From positions 1-64,000 of the forward strand of contig JAHLJZ010000095.1 in the NCBI GenBank assembly GCA_025602915.1: 64,000 nt of DNA, written 5' to 3'. Position numbers and translations under genes: made by a program. The notes beneath the pieces are model-generated. The model saw only the letters and a program-made list of their open reading frames with translations. It was not told where the DNA came from and made no database searches. The stretch is from Paraphysoderma sedebokerense. Taxonomy: Eukaryota; Blastocladiomycota; Physodermatomycetes; Physodermatales; Physodermataceae. Shown one piece after another: positions 47,940 to 59,322 of the stretch (its first letter is position 1; each line of letters begins with the position of its first letter).

Positions 47940-50272
47940 TTATGTCGTCATTCCCACCGCATCCCGCTGACATAGCGGACATACTCTATTAATTCTCAAC
48001 CACCCGTCAATACATTCCAAATGGAAATGATGGTCACACTTCAGTATCCTTAACAGTTCTCCGGTTTCGTAATCACCTAAACAGATGATACATAATGCGT
48101 CTTCAGCAGTTGGGATGTGGAAGTAAGGATAGAATCCTTCGTCAGGGTCTTCACCAGTATCTGCATCGTTGTTGGACTCAGGTGAAGCAGGAGGGGACTC
48201 TGACTGGGGAATGTCGATGGCCGTGGTCGGTTGCTGTGGCGAAGAAGTCGTAGGAGAATGAGAAGAGGTAGTGCGCCGGCGGAAAAAGTTGAGAACCGAG
48301 GAAGTCTTTGAAGGGGGTGTATTCGGTGGAGTTTGTTCTTCGGGTAGCACAGAGTCTTCGTGCTGATGAGATCCGGATTCCGCACAAGAGCAATTCTGAT
48401 TTGATGTTTCACCGGGGGTAATTTCGTCAGTTTCGGAAGCGACAATGGTACTTTCTCCTCGCTTCAAACTGCCCCTCAAAGATGATATCGAGAATCCACT
48501 TTTAGCTGACATTCGTCGCTTTTTCTTGTCCTTTCCAATTTTGGTATTCGGAGAAGGACTCGGCTGTATAGGCATTCCATCTTCACCCAATGGCAACTCA
48601 CTATACTTTACAATTTTCAACTCTTCCTTCTCTTCATCTGTAACACCGTTGAAAACCTTTTTCCTTTCCCGAGGAGCTGGTTCACCCCAGGGACCAATAG
48701 TTCCCGTTAACTCACCAATTGCTGCCGCTGGATCGGAGCCGAGGTCAAGGAGTCTCATAGCGACTAACACGCATGGTAAACAGAAAATGACACAACCACA
48801 AAGAATAACAGGGAAGAGGATGATGACGTAGCCAAGAACAAGCCAGACGCAGGTAGTGTAGTAGAGGATGGGGGACTCAGTGCGACATTGGGGTTGGGCG
48901 AGAACCCAATAGTTAGCGAGAATGAAAAGAAGCATAGAAACGAAATCGAGAACGGATTTAAATCTATAAGGCATTGCAAAACATACACAGTTAAAAGCGG
49001 TAACATCACAATTGTCGGGGAGGAGAATACTAACCGTTCCGCATAGAGCGCTCTTAAACGACCTCTTTCTAATTCTTCATCAGAATAATCTCGCAACGCT
49101 TCCGGCAAGTCATCTCTGCTTATAGAAAATCTGCCTACGGTATCGTCTTCCTGAATGCTGGTTCCACGTTCATTATCAGCTCTGCTACCTTGGCTCCCAC
49201 GTCGAGCCGAAGCCCTATTTCCATCAGTTGTATTAGCTTCACCATTCTCTGCATTCTCTTCTTCATCTCGTAAAATGAAGTTCGGAGGTAACCTCGCCAT
49301 AGGTGATAGATGCTGCCACAGGATAAGGGGAAATGCAAAAGCAGCTCGACCAAGATATACCAGTTGAAATCCTCGTAAAACCCAACAATCATCGTTGAGT
49401 GTCAGAATTACGGCGATGGCAGAACCGAAAATCTGCAGTAAAGTGACAAGAGTGGTGACAACAACGACAAGTTTTGAGGCTTTTGAAATTTGACCCCAAT
49501 TCGACACAAACCAACTAGCATAATTCGCGCGAACTTGGCGTGCTTGTGGTTGAGTGAGAAGTGGCATCGGGTTCGCAGGCAGTACAGAACGTACCGAACG
49601 GACACTACGAACTGAGCGAGCGGAAAGAGCGGAACGAGCGGACCTAGCTGATCTGGCCGACTGAACAGATCTGGCAGACCGAGCTGAATGCGTTGATCGA
49701 ACGGAAGGACGCCTGCGAGCAGTCGGTTGTTCGGTCTCTAATGTGGGTACTGGGGGCATTGGAGGTGGGACGAAATCAGGAGGAAGTGCATGCACTCGGG
49801 TTAAGGAGTCTTGATGAGTTTTCCGTGTCGATTCGGTGTTGGATTGTAGTTCTGAAGTTACATTGTTTACGGGCGTCGTTGCATGCGATTCCGGCATGAC
49901 ATTGTCGTTGGATGGTTCCGAAGATGCGCTCTTATCGGTTTGAGTATTCGACGAATCAGCCGGTCCATCTGTACATTCTGGTTTCTTTTCGCTTACGTCA
50001 GCTGCACTTTCTGACGCTTTCGTCTGTATCGTTGTCTCTATCTTTTGAGAACCACATTCCGCTTCAACATTGTCGGACTTGTCAATTAACTCAAGCTTAC
50101 TAGAACTCTGTCCTGTTGATACTTCTTCGGAAGCCTTATCCTTTCCTTTTTCCTTATCTTCAACTTTTTCTGTTCTGTTTGAGTTCGCATCAACATTTGC
50201 TGTCACAGCTAAAACATCGGAAAAGTCAATAGATGATATATCCAAATCCGGTAATCTTGATGGGTCCGACAT
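47940..50272 (-). CDS. Membrane RING-H2 E3 ubiquitin ligase
   Basis: Two exons, 50272-49035 and 48963-47940; 753 aa. The C-terminus is a RING-H2 finger: CIICLGDYETGEL, then CDHHFHLEC, then VCPLCQRD (C-x2-C, C-x-H-x2-H-x2-C, C-x2-C). It is preceded by several hydrophobic helices: one around KLVVVVTTLVTLLQIFGSAI, another near GFQLVYLGRAAFAFPLIL, and a set on exon 2 (SMLLFILANYWVLAQ, VWLVLGYVIILFP, CGCVIFCLPCVLVAM). So this is a multipass membrane ligase, presumably of ER, Golgi, vacuole or plasma membrane. The first about 240 residues are disordered and include a run of S-A/V-R triplets (about 49590-49700). A consensus RFX X-box lies about 410 bp upstream of the ATG. Confidence 0.88.
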
Positions 50273-51476
50273 TATGTTATTGTTGTTTTAATAATAGATG
50301 AGGGACGGTTTTTGTATTTGAATAGAGCAGGAAGACGCAGTCAACCAATAAGATTAATTACAATCTATAGCGAGAATGATTTTATATCGAAAAGTGATAG
50401 ATGGGAAGATAGATGAATGGCGGCTATTTTTGGAAATTGAGGCTATTATGGGCTGAAGCGCTATATTAAGATGGGGGAGAACGCTTGATGACGGAAGAGA
50501 GATGAGAGAGCACTTCAACTTGATGGCACAGTATCTATAATTTCTTGCAGTGGATATGTAATGGGATGGGAGCGAGGAATGCCGGACGAAAGGTGAATTT
50601 CTTCCCCTGTAGCATGTGCGCACAGATGTTGGAGGCTGTTTCAGAAGCGCACGCGGTGCCTATTATTGTTTGGCTTTGCGTTGCTATGGTAACACAAATA
50701 TCCGGATTATTCCTTCAAAATGAGTAAATATTTTTAAATAATCATCCCGACGGAAAGCACAATCAGATATCGTTTTTCGTACTTGATTTAAACATGATAC
50801 TGGGACATGGATTTTGCCAACTTTGGAACTAGCCAGTATATAGTCGGCAATGTAGGGTTAATAGGAGTTTACCGGGATGGATTAGTCATGAATTATTTTA
50901 TAAAGGCACAGACACTATCATTCTATTAATAACACCGAGTCAATCTGACTATCTTGATCGATCATGTTTATTGTGAAGCAATGTGGTACTGCGGAAGTTG
51001 AGACCGCTGTTCTGAAACGCTCCTCAATCGGCTGAGTCAATGAAATAGGCGGGGTTGCTTAAACATTGCTTAGATATACCGAGCAAAACTTAGGTGACCT
51101 GAAATTCCATATTGAAGCGGGTCGTTGTGCCGTAGCTTATTAGGGCGCTAAAACAGTCAGTGGCACATCAATTAATTAGTGAGGATTTGCAGCCCTATTG
51201 TCGGCAAGGGTTCAAACCAGTTCAAACGTCTTATGATCATGAGTTATATAATAGAGCTCATGAACAATTCATCGATGGTCCCTTAGATGTGACTGTTGTC
51301 ATTATCCACTGTTTCGGGCTCTCGGCTGCGTAACGGTTAGCATCCGCTTACCGCTATGTCTATAAAGGCCTCAGGTCCTGAATCTGAAATTCGAACCTCG
51401 GGCAGCTGGCAGATATAACATATAGCAGGCATATCAGTCAATAGAGATTCACTTTAATCAGGACACAACCAATACA
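50273..51476. other. 1.2-kb divergent intergenic region
   Basis: Separates the minus-strand RING gene from the plus-strand orphan ORF. Contains the X-box at 50680-50693 and a tRNA-like fragment near 51325-51410, both listed or discussed elsewhere. No gene seen. Confidence 0.5.
50680..50693. promoter_or_regulatory. Consensus RFX X-box
   Basis: GTTGCTATGGTAAC, an imperfect inverted repeat matching the X-box consensus bound by RFX winged-helix factors. It lies about 410 bp upstream of the RING-H2 gene start and about 780 bp upstream of the ORF at 51477. Function inferred from motif alone. Confidence 0.45.
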
Positions 51477-51896
51477 ATGGCAAGAACCTCAATAATCCCA
51501 ATACCTCATCCACTTAGAACTCTAAAATACTCTAAGAGACAGCGAAAAGAATTTCAACTACAGGTGTACATCGTCAAGGATATTCTCGACCGTGACCCTT
51601 CAATATTTTACTCTGACGATCCTAGTTCATTGCAACACTTTGAGCAATTCGTGTCCGATTCGTTTCATCTCGTGGAAAAGTTTAATAGACATTCTAAAAT
51701 CGTCAGACTCGGGAAAGCGATGAAGAAACCGAATCGATTCCTGAAAATGCAAGAGGAGTTAAGGGAGAAACTGAAGGATTGTACAATAAATCAAAAATTC
51801 GATGAAACAGACAAATTTGCTTTATGGTATTTTTTTAAGATTGAAGTGGAATGTCAAGATAGTAACAGGAAATCCCGCATCTGGGTCGGGATGTAA
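51477..51896 (+). CDS. Orphan small basic protein
   Basis: A 139-aa single-exon ORF starting at an ATG. I recognise no family. Composition is protein-like: charged, with helical segments (YSKRQRKEFQLQVYIVKDIL, FEQFVSDSFHLVEKF, KMQEELREKLKDC) and little low complexity. No signal peptide or membrane segment. It sits alone between the RING gene and the Opy2-like gene. It could be a real lineage-specific gene or a remnant of a longer one; no splice extension was apparent. Confidence 0.45.
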   Translation: MARTSIIPIPHPLRTLKYSKRQRKEFQLQVYIVKDILDRDPSIFYSDDPSSLQHFEQFVSDSFHLVEKFNRHSKIVRLGKAMKKPNRFLKMQEELREKLKDCTINQKFDETDKFALWYFFKIEVECQDSNRKSRIWVGM

Positions 51897-52648
51897 TGAG
51901 AGAATGGAGTGGAATTGGACAAAGGAAGTTTATAATTTTCAAAAGAGAGGAATATTGTAATAATATTATGCATAATTCAAGTATAGTAAATAATTAATTA
52001 TTCCGTTTTGATCCGTGGGTTGAGAATCGGTATGCGTTTCACTGATATTTGTGATAACTCATACTGAGAAACTGGTATGCCTATGTTTATCGCTAACTGC
52101 GCCGGCTAATGAATAATAAAAGTGCGCTAAGATGCGATTGTCATTTGCCCCATGATACAGCAAGCAACGATGGAATACTGTGTGTCAGTATGATTTCAAA
52201 GTCTCTAATCTTCATACAACGCTTGATTGCCGCGAACTAAAAAGATACCAGTTCCTCCAATTGGCGGTGCCTTTCGTATGATATTGGAAGAATTTGCGGC
52301 AAAGAATCGAGAACAATTTTTAGCATGTTTAGAACCCGACGACGCCCGATATTTGGACAGATGTTAGCCGGAACAGAAACGAGACTGAATGACCCGTTGT
52401 GTCGTCGCCAGCAGAGTCACCCTCCCTCTGAGCAGCGTGCATGATTGCCTTCAGTGACCAAATTTGGATACATCCACACTCCGCCGCAAAACCATTCTCT
52501 CGCTGCTCTATTTAAATCGTTACCCCCCCTCACTACTTCTTACTATCTTGTTTCGTCCAATCTAATCTTGTCCCTTGGCTTCCTCCTCTGGTCTCGCTAT
52601 TCCCAAGTCCCATCCCCATTCTCACATAACCTACCTAAAAAACCAAAA
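51897..52648. other. Intergenic region, promoter of the Opy2-like gene
   Basis: 750 bp. A TATA-like ctatttaaatc at about 52508-52518 and a C/T-rich leader precede the ATG at 52649. No gene seen. Confidence 0.45.
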
Positions 52649-53509
52649 ATGCTTAGCCTCAACCGATTGGTCTTCGTCGCTGCTGTCATTGTAATGATGA
52701 GCTCGCTGCAATATGTGGATGCTGCCAACAGAGGATTGGGCGATTGTGTCATGTGCCCACAAGTTGTATGTTTATTTTCATTATAAATTTTTTTTTCAGT
52801 TTCACCGATTGATGTGAAAAGTGGCTTGGACGAGCTTGCAAGGGATAGTTGTCCTGGGTCTTGCTGTTACCGGCAAAGGGACAATAAGATTTAGTGATAG
52901 CGGATATTATTCTATGACAATCGTTGTACATTATTTTAACTCTTTTCACATTTTTCGATACTTAAGGTTCCGACGTGCCCTCCATGCGCTCATGACGAAA
53001 CTTGCCAGATAAAACCACAGTCCTGCCACTCTTGTGCATCCGCCGGTTGTATCAAGCGGTCCACCAAAGGGAAAAATGTGACTGATCCATCAGATATGTC
53101 GAATTGCGTGGTGTGTGCTATGGTTTGGATGGAGTGTCCAGTTTGTGCTGCTGACGAAGAATGTGTCAGAACCAGCATCTCTTGTCGGGAGTGCCCCAAA
53201 GGTTGGTTTCTTTCTCCTCAACTGTTTATCATATCTCATTGGAATAACATAATGTCGTATCTTCTTTTATTAGTATATTGTGCTAAAGTCAGCAATTCGA
53301 CCTCATCCTCAACTGTTTCTGGTAAACTCGGAACCCCAACTTCTACTCCCACTTCGGAATCGGCCGCTAAACCTACCACTGCTGTCCCCAATGTCGTCCC
53401 TAATGCTGATGCTAAAGGTTCTGGTGCTTCCAGTGTTATTGCTCAAGGAATATCGTCACTTGGTGTCGCATTGGTTATCCCTATATTGATTGTCACTTTG
53501 GGAATATAA
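52649..53509 (+). CDS. Secreted Opy2-type Cys-rich protein, probably GPI-anchored
   Basis: Exons 52649-52765, 52967-53201, 53274-53509; 195 aa. A signal peptide (about residues 1-26, ending YVDAA) is followed by two cysteine-rich modules of the Opy2 N-terminal type, each with the order CxxC, CPxC, DExC, SC..C and a final C: CVMCPQV-VPTCPPCAHDETC and CVVCAMVWMECPVCAADEEC. A Ser/Thr/Pro-rich stretch comes next and the chain ends in a hydrophobic segment (VALVIPILIVTLGI) right at the C-terminus with a GSGASS site before it, as in GPI signals. Opy2 itself is a transmembrane anchor that recruits Ste50 in HOG signalling; this protein lacks a cytosolic tail, so it cannot do that job in the same way and may be a wall or surface protein. 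Confidence 0.75.
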
Positions 53510-54033
53510 GACATCAGTTAATTGGCTGGCGGAAATTTACAGGATTTAAAATTATAGATGAGCTTGAGTAGAACAAGTTTGTAGAATGTTGAAAGTTTGG
53601 CGGTCACCCCAACTGTGATGGCTTGTATGAATAGTCGAATTGTGATTTAAGTATTTCTTGTTATATATCCGACCGAATGGAATTATGAGTATTATCCATA
53701 CATATGAATAAAGATTGTAGAATAGATTTTGTCTTTTGAAATTACCGATCGAATGCTTAAGACTCGCCTTCACAGTGTCCATCTTTCGCTGTGATGGCGC
53801 ATCAGAAAGACACATTTAACATTTCGGGAACTACCCTTTTGACGTGAGATTTGTATTTGTCCCTCTTACAAAATCAGTTTAAATGGGTTGTACAGAATGA
53901 GTTTGCTTTAATTCTTCAGTACATCGACGCGAATTTGTCCGATCTTGCTTTGGAATTCTTTGGGGCTAATCCAACAACCATTTCACTTTTCAGTCGTATC
54001 GCAGCTCATTCCAGCACTCATTCCAAGTACCAA
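53510..54033. other. Intergenic region upstream of DHFR
   Basis: 524 bp, same orientation on both sides. The frame of DHFR is open upstream to 53851 but lacks conserved sequence before the ATG at 54034. Confidence 0.4.
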
Positions 54034-54856
54034 ATGACAATTCCTCACCCGACTTCATCTCTTCTGGCGGTAGTCGTTGCTGCCACATCAACTTCCCATG
54101 GCCTCGGCATCGGGAAATCGGGTGGCCTGCCTTGGACCCTCAAACATGATATGGCGTTTTTCAAGAAAGTCACTAGTTGTGTTGATTTTCGGTCATACTT
54201 TGAAGAACAGCACGATAGAAAATCCACTAATCAGCCGGTAAAAGAACCGGAATCTGCTGAAATGTCTGTAGAGAATGGAGAGTCCGGTCAGAAAGGTCAA
54301 AATGTTGTGGTCATGGGCAGGAAGACTTGGGAAAGTATACCGCTGAAATTTAGGCCTTTGAAAGACAGATTAAATGTCGTGGTTAGTAGAAATGAGACAT
54401 TTAGAAGGTTTGTTGGATTTTCTTTCCGATTTCATTGTGTTTCTTCTTTCGTCTTGAGCAGATTCAGAAGAACTGAAACTAACAGAACAACTTGATAGGG
54501 AGCACCACAATCCACCATCAACCCTCTTATTCCCATCTTTCACATCATCTATCGAACATATTTCTGCATTATCATCATCACCATCATCTCCGGTAAAATC
54601 TATTTACATAATAGGCGGTGGCCAGATCTACACTGAAGCTTTACAATCAGCACAGTGTAAGCTAGTCTTTTTGACCGACGTTAAGAAGAAGGATGGCAAA
54701 GAGGTAGATTGTGACACATATTTCCCTGAACTTGAAAAGGACTTATGGGAACGAGTGAGTCACCAAGACTTGGAAAAGATAATAGGGGAGAAAATACAAA
54801 AGGAGGTGGAAGAGGGCGAATGGCGGTACGAGTTTTGCTTGTATAGAAGATTGTGA
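54034..54856 (+). CDS. DFR1: Dihydrofolate reductase
   Basis: Exons 54034-54407 and 54499-54856; 243 aa. Reduces dihydrofolate to tetrahydrofolate with NADPH. Family blocks: [25 protein letters not shown] (split here for length only: LPW and KHDMxFF carry the folate/NADPH contacts), [59 protein letters not shown] and a final YEFCLYRR. Length exceeds the usual 190-210 because of a hydrophilic insertion of about 40 residues between FFKKVTS and NVVVMGRK, plus a Ser/Pro run before IYIIGGG. The acceptor at 54496-54498 is the one that keeps frame; an earlier AG (54460) leads to a stop. Confidence 0.9.
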
Positions 54857-55776
54857 ATTTCTTGTATGTACGTTCCAATATTGAATACAGCATAAGGTCT
54901 TTTTGGATGCATTCCATTTTGATGACCGATGATACTTGCCAACTAGGCAGATTTGATCAACTGAACAGCGTGGTTTTGTTGAAGATTCCGCCGTAGGACA
55001 CGTCCATTGAGCTCCAAGGTCATGTTTGGAGCTGTTAAAAGACTATTGATGAAAATAGAAAACATGATTCTCCTGATTATTGAATATGATTAAATGACTT
55101 ATGAAACATCTCTAATTGCATTAACAGCATAGAGTCTTTACAGTGTCCCGGTTTGGCCGTCGCAACCTGAGCTTGTTTCGACAACCGTAGGTGTCACAAA
55201 TAAACTAGCCAAGAACCGAGAATATTATCCCCAATAAGGCTGTATGAATATTCTCTAGCGTAGTGACGGTGGAAACGTCCAGTGATAAGGGTGGCAACTG
55301 GCAGGAGGAGGGATGGGGGAATGTTGCCGGCAGCACGTGGCAACAGGCGGCAACACACACAAAACCCGACTCCCTCATCTCAAACTTCCTTCGAACTTCA
55401 TCGAGAGATCTCGTATCCACACTCCTCCCTCTCTCTTGTAGATTCCATATACCCTTAATTTATCTTCGACCCCCCTCTTAAGGTTCTCTTGCCCAAGGTT
55501 TGTCCTCCTGCTCTCTGGTACCTTGCTCTGAGAGTCTCAATTGGAGACACTCGCGGATGTGTTGGCTTATCCGATGCCGTATCAAACTAAATGCTATATA
55601 TCCGTTACTAATCTTGCCTCCGAACATTCCCTCCATCATTTTGATGGTGTTCCTTACCTTTTCATGTTGATTCGGCATGCATTTAATGCATTGTTGTTAC
55701 CTTGCATTATTGGTAAATAGATACCTTAGATACCCCTCCTGGTCCTTCCCTTATTTATATTGGAACCCTGTCCAAG
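54857..55776. promoter_or_regulatory. Intergenic region upstream of cyclin B with GGCAAC clusters
   Basis: 920 bp. At about 55290-55350 GGCAAC occurs three times and GTTGCC once, surrounding a CACGTG (55335-55340); GTTGCC and the first following GGCAAC form an inverted repeat. These are candidate control sites for the cyclin gene. No gene seen; pyrimidine-rich sequence precedes the ATG at 55777. Confidence 0.4.
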
Positions 55777-57496
55777 ATGTTTAACGGCACTGCTCAGGTA
55801 AGCATATATGCCCCTCACAAACTCATTATATCAGGATTTTTCAAGCATACACTCATGTGTGGGTTCAACATTGGGTTGATACACCCTCATCCACGTGTAT
55901 TGACGAAGATGATAGTACAACTGATTGACCTGCTTTCACCCTGACTGTTTGTATTCATATCCCATAGCCCACAAGGACTACTCGTTCAACCGCTGCTGCT
56001 TTGAAGCAGGGAGTCGCAACTCGTACGACCAAACTCGCAACAAAGGAAATTAACAAAGTTACGCTTACCAGCCGAAAAGGAGTCTTAAATGAAAAGACCA
56101 ACGACGAGAGGGTACTGAAAGAGGTAATTACTCCTTCTGCAAACATTAATGTTTGAGTTTGTTTAACATCGGTATCGTCGAATGTGTGTTGTTTGTTTGC
56201 TTCAGAACACTACCGCTAAGGCAGTTGCCAAAGGTCGGCCAGGTCGAGCTGTTACCAAAAGTACTGCTACTAAAACTACAGTGACTAAAACCACCGCAGT
56301 CGCTTCCAAAGAGAAGACCGGGGTCAAGCCTCGTACTCGCTCTCAAACCAGAAAAGAAGTCAAACCCACCAAAGCCGAGGAGACAGTCAATGAAAACTCT
56401 GCTCCCGCTCCCGCACCTGCCCCCAGTCGTCGCTCTACCAAGAGATCAAGCTCCCGATCTCGCAGAGAAGAGGCATCAAAGGAAGAGCAAGTCCAAGCCG
56501 TTGCCAAGAAAGCAGAAGTTGAACATGAAAGCAAGAAACAAAAGACCGAAGACTGGGAAGACTTTGACGCAGAAGACGCGAATGACCCCATGATGGTTTC
56601 TGAATATGTCAAGGAAATCTTCGAATATATGAAAGAGTTGGAGGTACGCTCCTTAAAAAATACCCCGTGTTGATGCGATGCGGACTAACATATTCTATAT
56701 CGCCGCTTAGGTTAAGACAATGCCTTGCCCCAACTACATTGAGCAACATCCTGAACTCGCTTGGCGCATGCGTGGTATTCTTATTGACTGGTTGGTTGAA
56801 GTCCACGGAAAATTCAAACTGCTTCCAGAAACTCTCTTCCTCACAGTCAACCTGATGGACCGATTCCTCTCCCTTCGTGTGTGCTCTCTCCCCAAGTTCC
56901 AACTCGTTGGTATCACGGCTATGTTCATCGCCGCCAAGTATGAAGAAGTCATGGCTCCGTCCATTCACAACTTCGTTTACATGTCCGATGGTAGTTACTC
57001 GGTGGAAGAAATACAACAAGCAGAACGTTACATGCTCAAAATCTTAGACTTTGATCTTTCCTTCCCTAACCCGCTCAACTTCCTTCGTCGCGTCTCCAAA
57101 GCCGATAATTACGATATCCAAGTCAGAACTCTAGCCAAATACTTCATGGAAGTTGCCTTGATCGACTATCGTTTCTTGGGGACGATGCCGTCTATGGTTT
57201 CCGCAGCTGCTATGTGGCTGTCACGAAAAATGCTTGGTCGAGGCGAATGGGTAATGTCGATTTACCAGGCACATCTTCAAGCTTACTGGATCTAATATCG
57301 TCTTCTCTTGCAGAACGCGAACCTCATTCACTATTCTGGTTACACTGAAGAAGAACTTCAACCCACCGTTGATCTCATGATCAACTACTTATCGAAACCC
57401 ACTAAACACGAATCTTTCTTCAAAAAGTATGCCAGTAAAAAGTTCATGAAGGCCAGCATTTTCGCTAAGGAATGGATCGAGAAGAATTATCAATAG
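55777..57496 (+). CDS. B-type (mitotic) cyclin
   Basis: Exons 55777-55797, 55968-56123, 56206-56643, 56711-57250, 57314-57496; 445 aa. The N-terminal 200 residues are basic, Thr/Lys/Ser-rich. The cyclin N box starts at DPMMVSEYVKEIFEYMKELE and continues with MRGILIDWLVEVHGKFKLLPETLFL (shown in two known blocks: MRGILIDWLVEVH and LPETLFLTVNLMDRFLS) and FIAAKYEEVMAP; the C box includes DNYDIQVRTLAKYFMEV. These are hallmarks of B-type cyclins, which activate Cdk1 for mitosis. A destruction-box-like KGVLNEKTN (RxxLxxxxN with Lys for Arg, and an Arg just before) lies near residue 46-54. The first exon encodes only seven residues. Confidence 0.95.
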
Positions 57497-59322
57497 GTGT
57501 GAAATGAGATCACCCTCAACCTCCTCCTTTCTCCTTCACATGCATATCTTTCCGATCTCTTGTGTTCATCCCTTTCATTACTATACTGTCATTCCATCCT
57601 TTATGTTACTTTTAATCTTGATATGTATTTAGGCTGTATGTATGGAAGAAGCTTGAGTTTATCGTAGAAGACAGATCGTGTAGGACTTTCTATTCATATA
57701 CCTTTTTTGTCATAGTTGTTTACACACGCCAATAGCAGCGAATTTTGAAAGATTGTACATTTGCTCATGTATATAGAGTAAAGGTGAGAGGCGAAAAATG
57801 GACCTACGCTTGGCTCGTCACAGAATTTGTGTTCGAACCGCTGATGTATGGAATTGTCGTAGGATAATGGGTGCAAATGTTTGTTGATAGAACGTATAAT
57901 GTTGTCATTGTGATGTTCTCTTTTTATAAACTGATGTACATGAATACCTCTACTCTGGTACCTTATCTGTGTGTCATGGGTTATAGTTGCCAACCTTGCT
58001 GATAATGCTAATTTCGGACCCGACCTCGAATACAATAGGCCACAAACATGAACTATCGCGCATGTGTTGACTTTCTGCAACCTTATATGCTGCGGCAAAG
58101 CTGAATATCTCTACGGCAAAGAATTTATTCTGATATCATTACAGAAGATAACAAATTAGAGACATCGAGAGAAGAATTGGAAATATTGGTTTTCCAATTA
58201 AATTGACTCTCTTTTTGTTGGGCTTCACCGGCTCCAGCAGCTGCTTCAACTGTTGAGTATCGGCTCCAGCTCGGCTCCGAACCGAACCGAAACGAGCTGT
58301 GAGGAGCATTAGTTGCCGACAATTGTCAGCGTCGAATAAAACTTTATTGTCTAGAGTATGGAACCTAATTATCAACTCGGATGTGTATGTATATCAAAAT
58401 CAGAGTGCTATCTTTTCACAACCACTTGAGTATTAGATGATCTAGACTGATACTAACCTAGCAGAATTCAAACTCGCGACTTGATTCATGAACTCGGCTC
58501 AGTGTTCATGTCCACCGGTCATGCAGCTCACGAGCATTATAAAGATATTTTGTTGGGGTATATTAGTAGTCAATTCGGGAGTGATATGATTTTTTCGGAC
58601 TGTTGTTCTCAACTGAACCGTTGAGGTAGGATCCTACTTCCTTACTATGGAGGTCACAATGTCTTTCCTAATTCAGTTCGATTCGATGGAGTACCATTAA
58701 AGATAGTCGGCATTTGTAATCTTTGTTGCCACTAGTCATTTATAATCTTTGTTGCCACTAGCCATTCATTAAATGACCGACGCTGTTCTTACATTTCTCC
58801 CATCTCCGCCCTTTATTTACGGCAATGCCCAAAGTAATTTCGTCACTTGTGCGCCCGCACTATCAACATAACATTTGCAGTAACCGTGGGAAATCACTGG
58901 ATGAAGGAATTCCATTTGTGCTACAGAGCCGGTGACATCAGACCGTCATCAGAGCGCACCAGGCACAAGGCAGGGCGGAGATTGAGCACGCGCACTTTTA
59001 AAACTTTTGCCAGTTCGAGTTTTCAACGCAGCAAGCATACGAACACAAGGAGCTTAGAGTTATATTCAGACCAAAAGAGTATTCTGTCCATCTGCATCCT
59101 TGTGGACACTCAATTAAACCCATCACAAGACCCATAGTCTGTTGGTGTCACCGCTATTGAAAGTACCTTCCCTCACTTTTATTCGGATTGCTCTTCTGCC
59201 TCGCAGTTCTTATTAAGCCAACACGACAACACCTCAGAAAGCCCATTCCTATCATTCCTCTGACCGACAATACAATCCACCGATTCTTGAGCACAATCAG
59301 TTAAAGCTGAAAAGAAACAATA
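57497..59322. other. 1.8-kb intergenic region, no gene seen
   Basis: Longest gene-poor stretch of the window. Contains a 26-bp tandem repeat (58711-58762). Open frames such as 58847-59137 start at non-ATG codons and have no protein character. The right end carries a C/T-rich leader for the gene at 59323. Confidence 0.5.
58711..58762. repeat. 26-bp tandem repeat, two copies
   Basis: A 26-bp unit containing taatctttgttgccactag is repeated directly with two mismatches, and a further catt follows. A small local duplication in noncoding DNA. Confidence 0.85.

Noticed and set aside
51320-51415. A functional tRNA gene
   Set aside because: A-box-like and T-loop-like words are present but no anticodon arm or T stem can be folded.
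54408-54498. Earlier splice acceptor at 54460 in DHFR
   Set aside because: It leads to an early stop; the acceptor ending at 54498 keeps the frame to the conserved C-terminal half.
58847-59137. 96-residue open frame
   Set aside because: Begins at GTG, lacks protein-like composition and any splice or promoter support.
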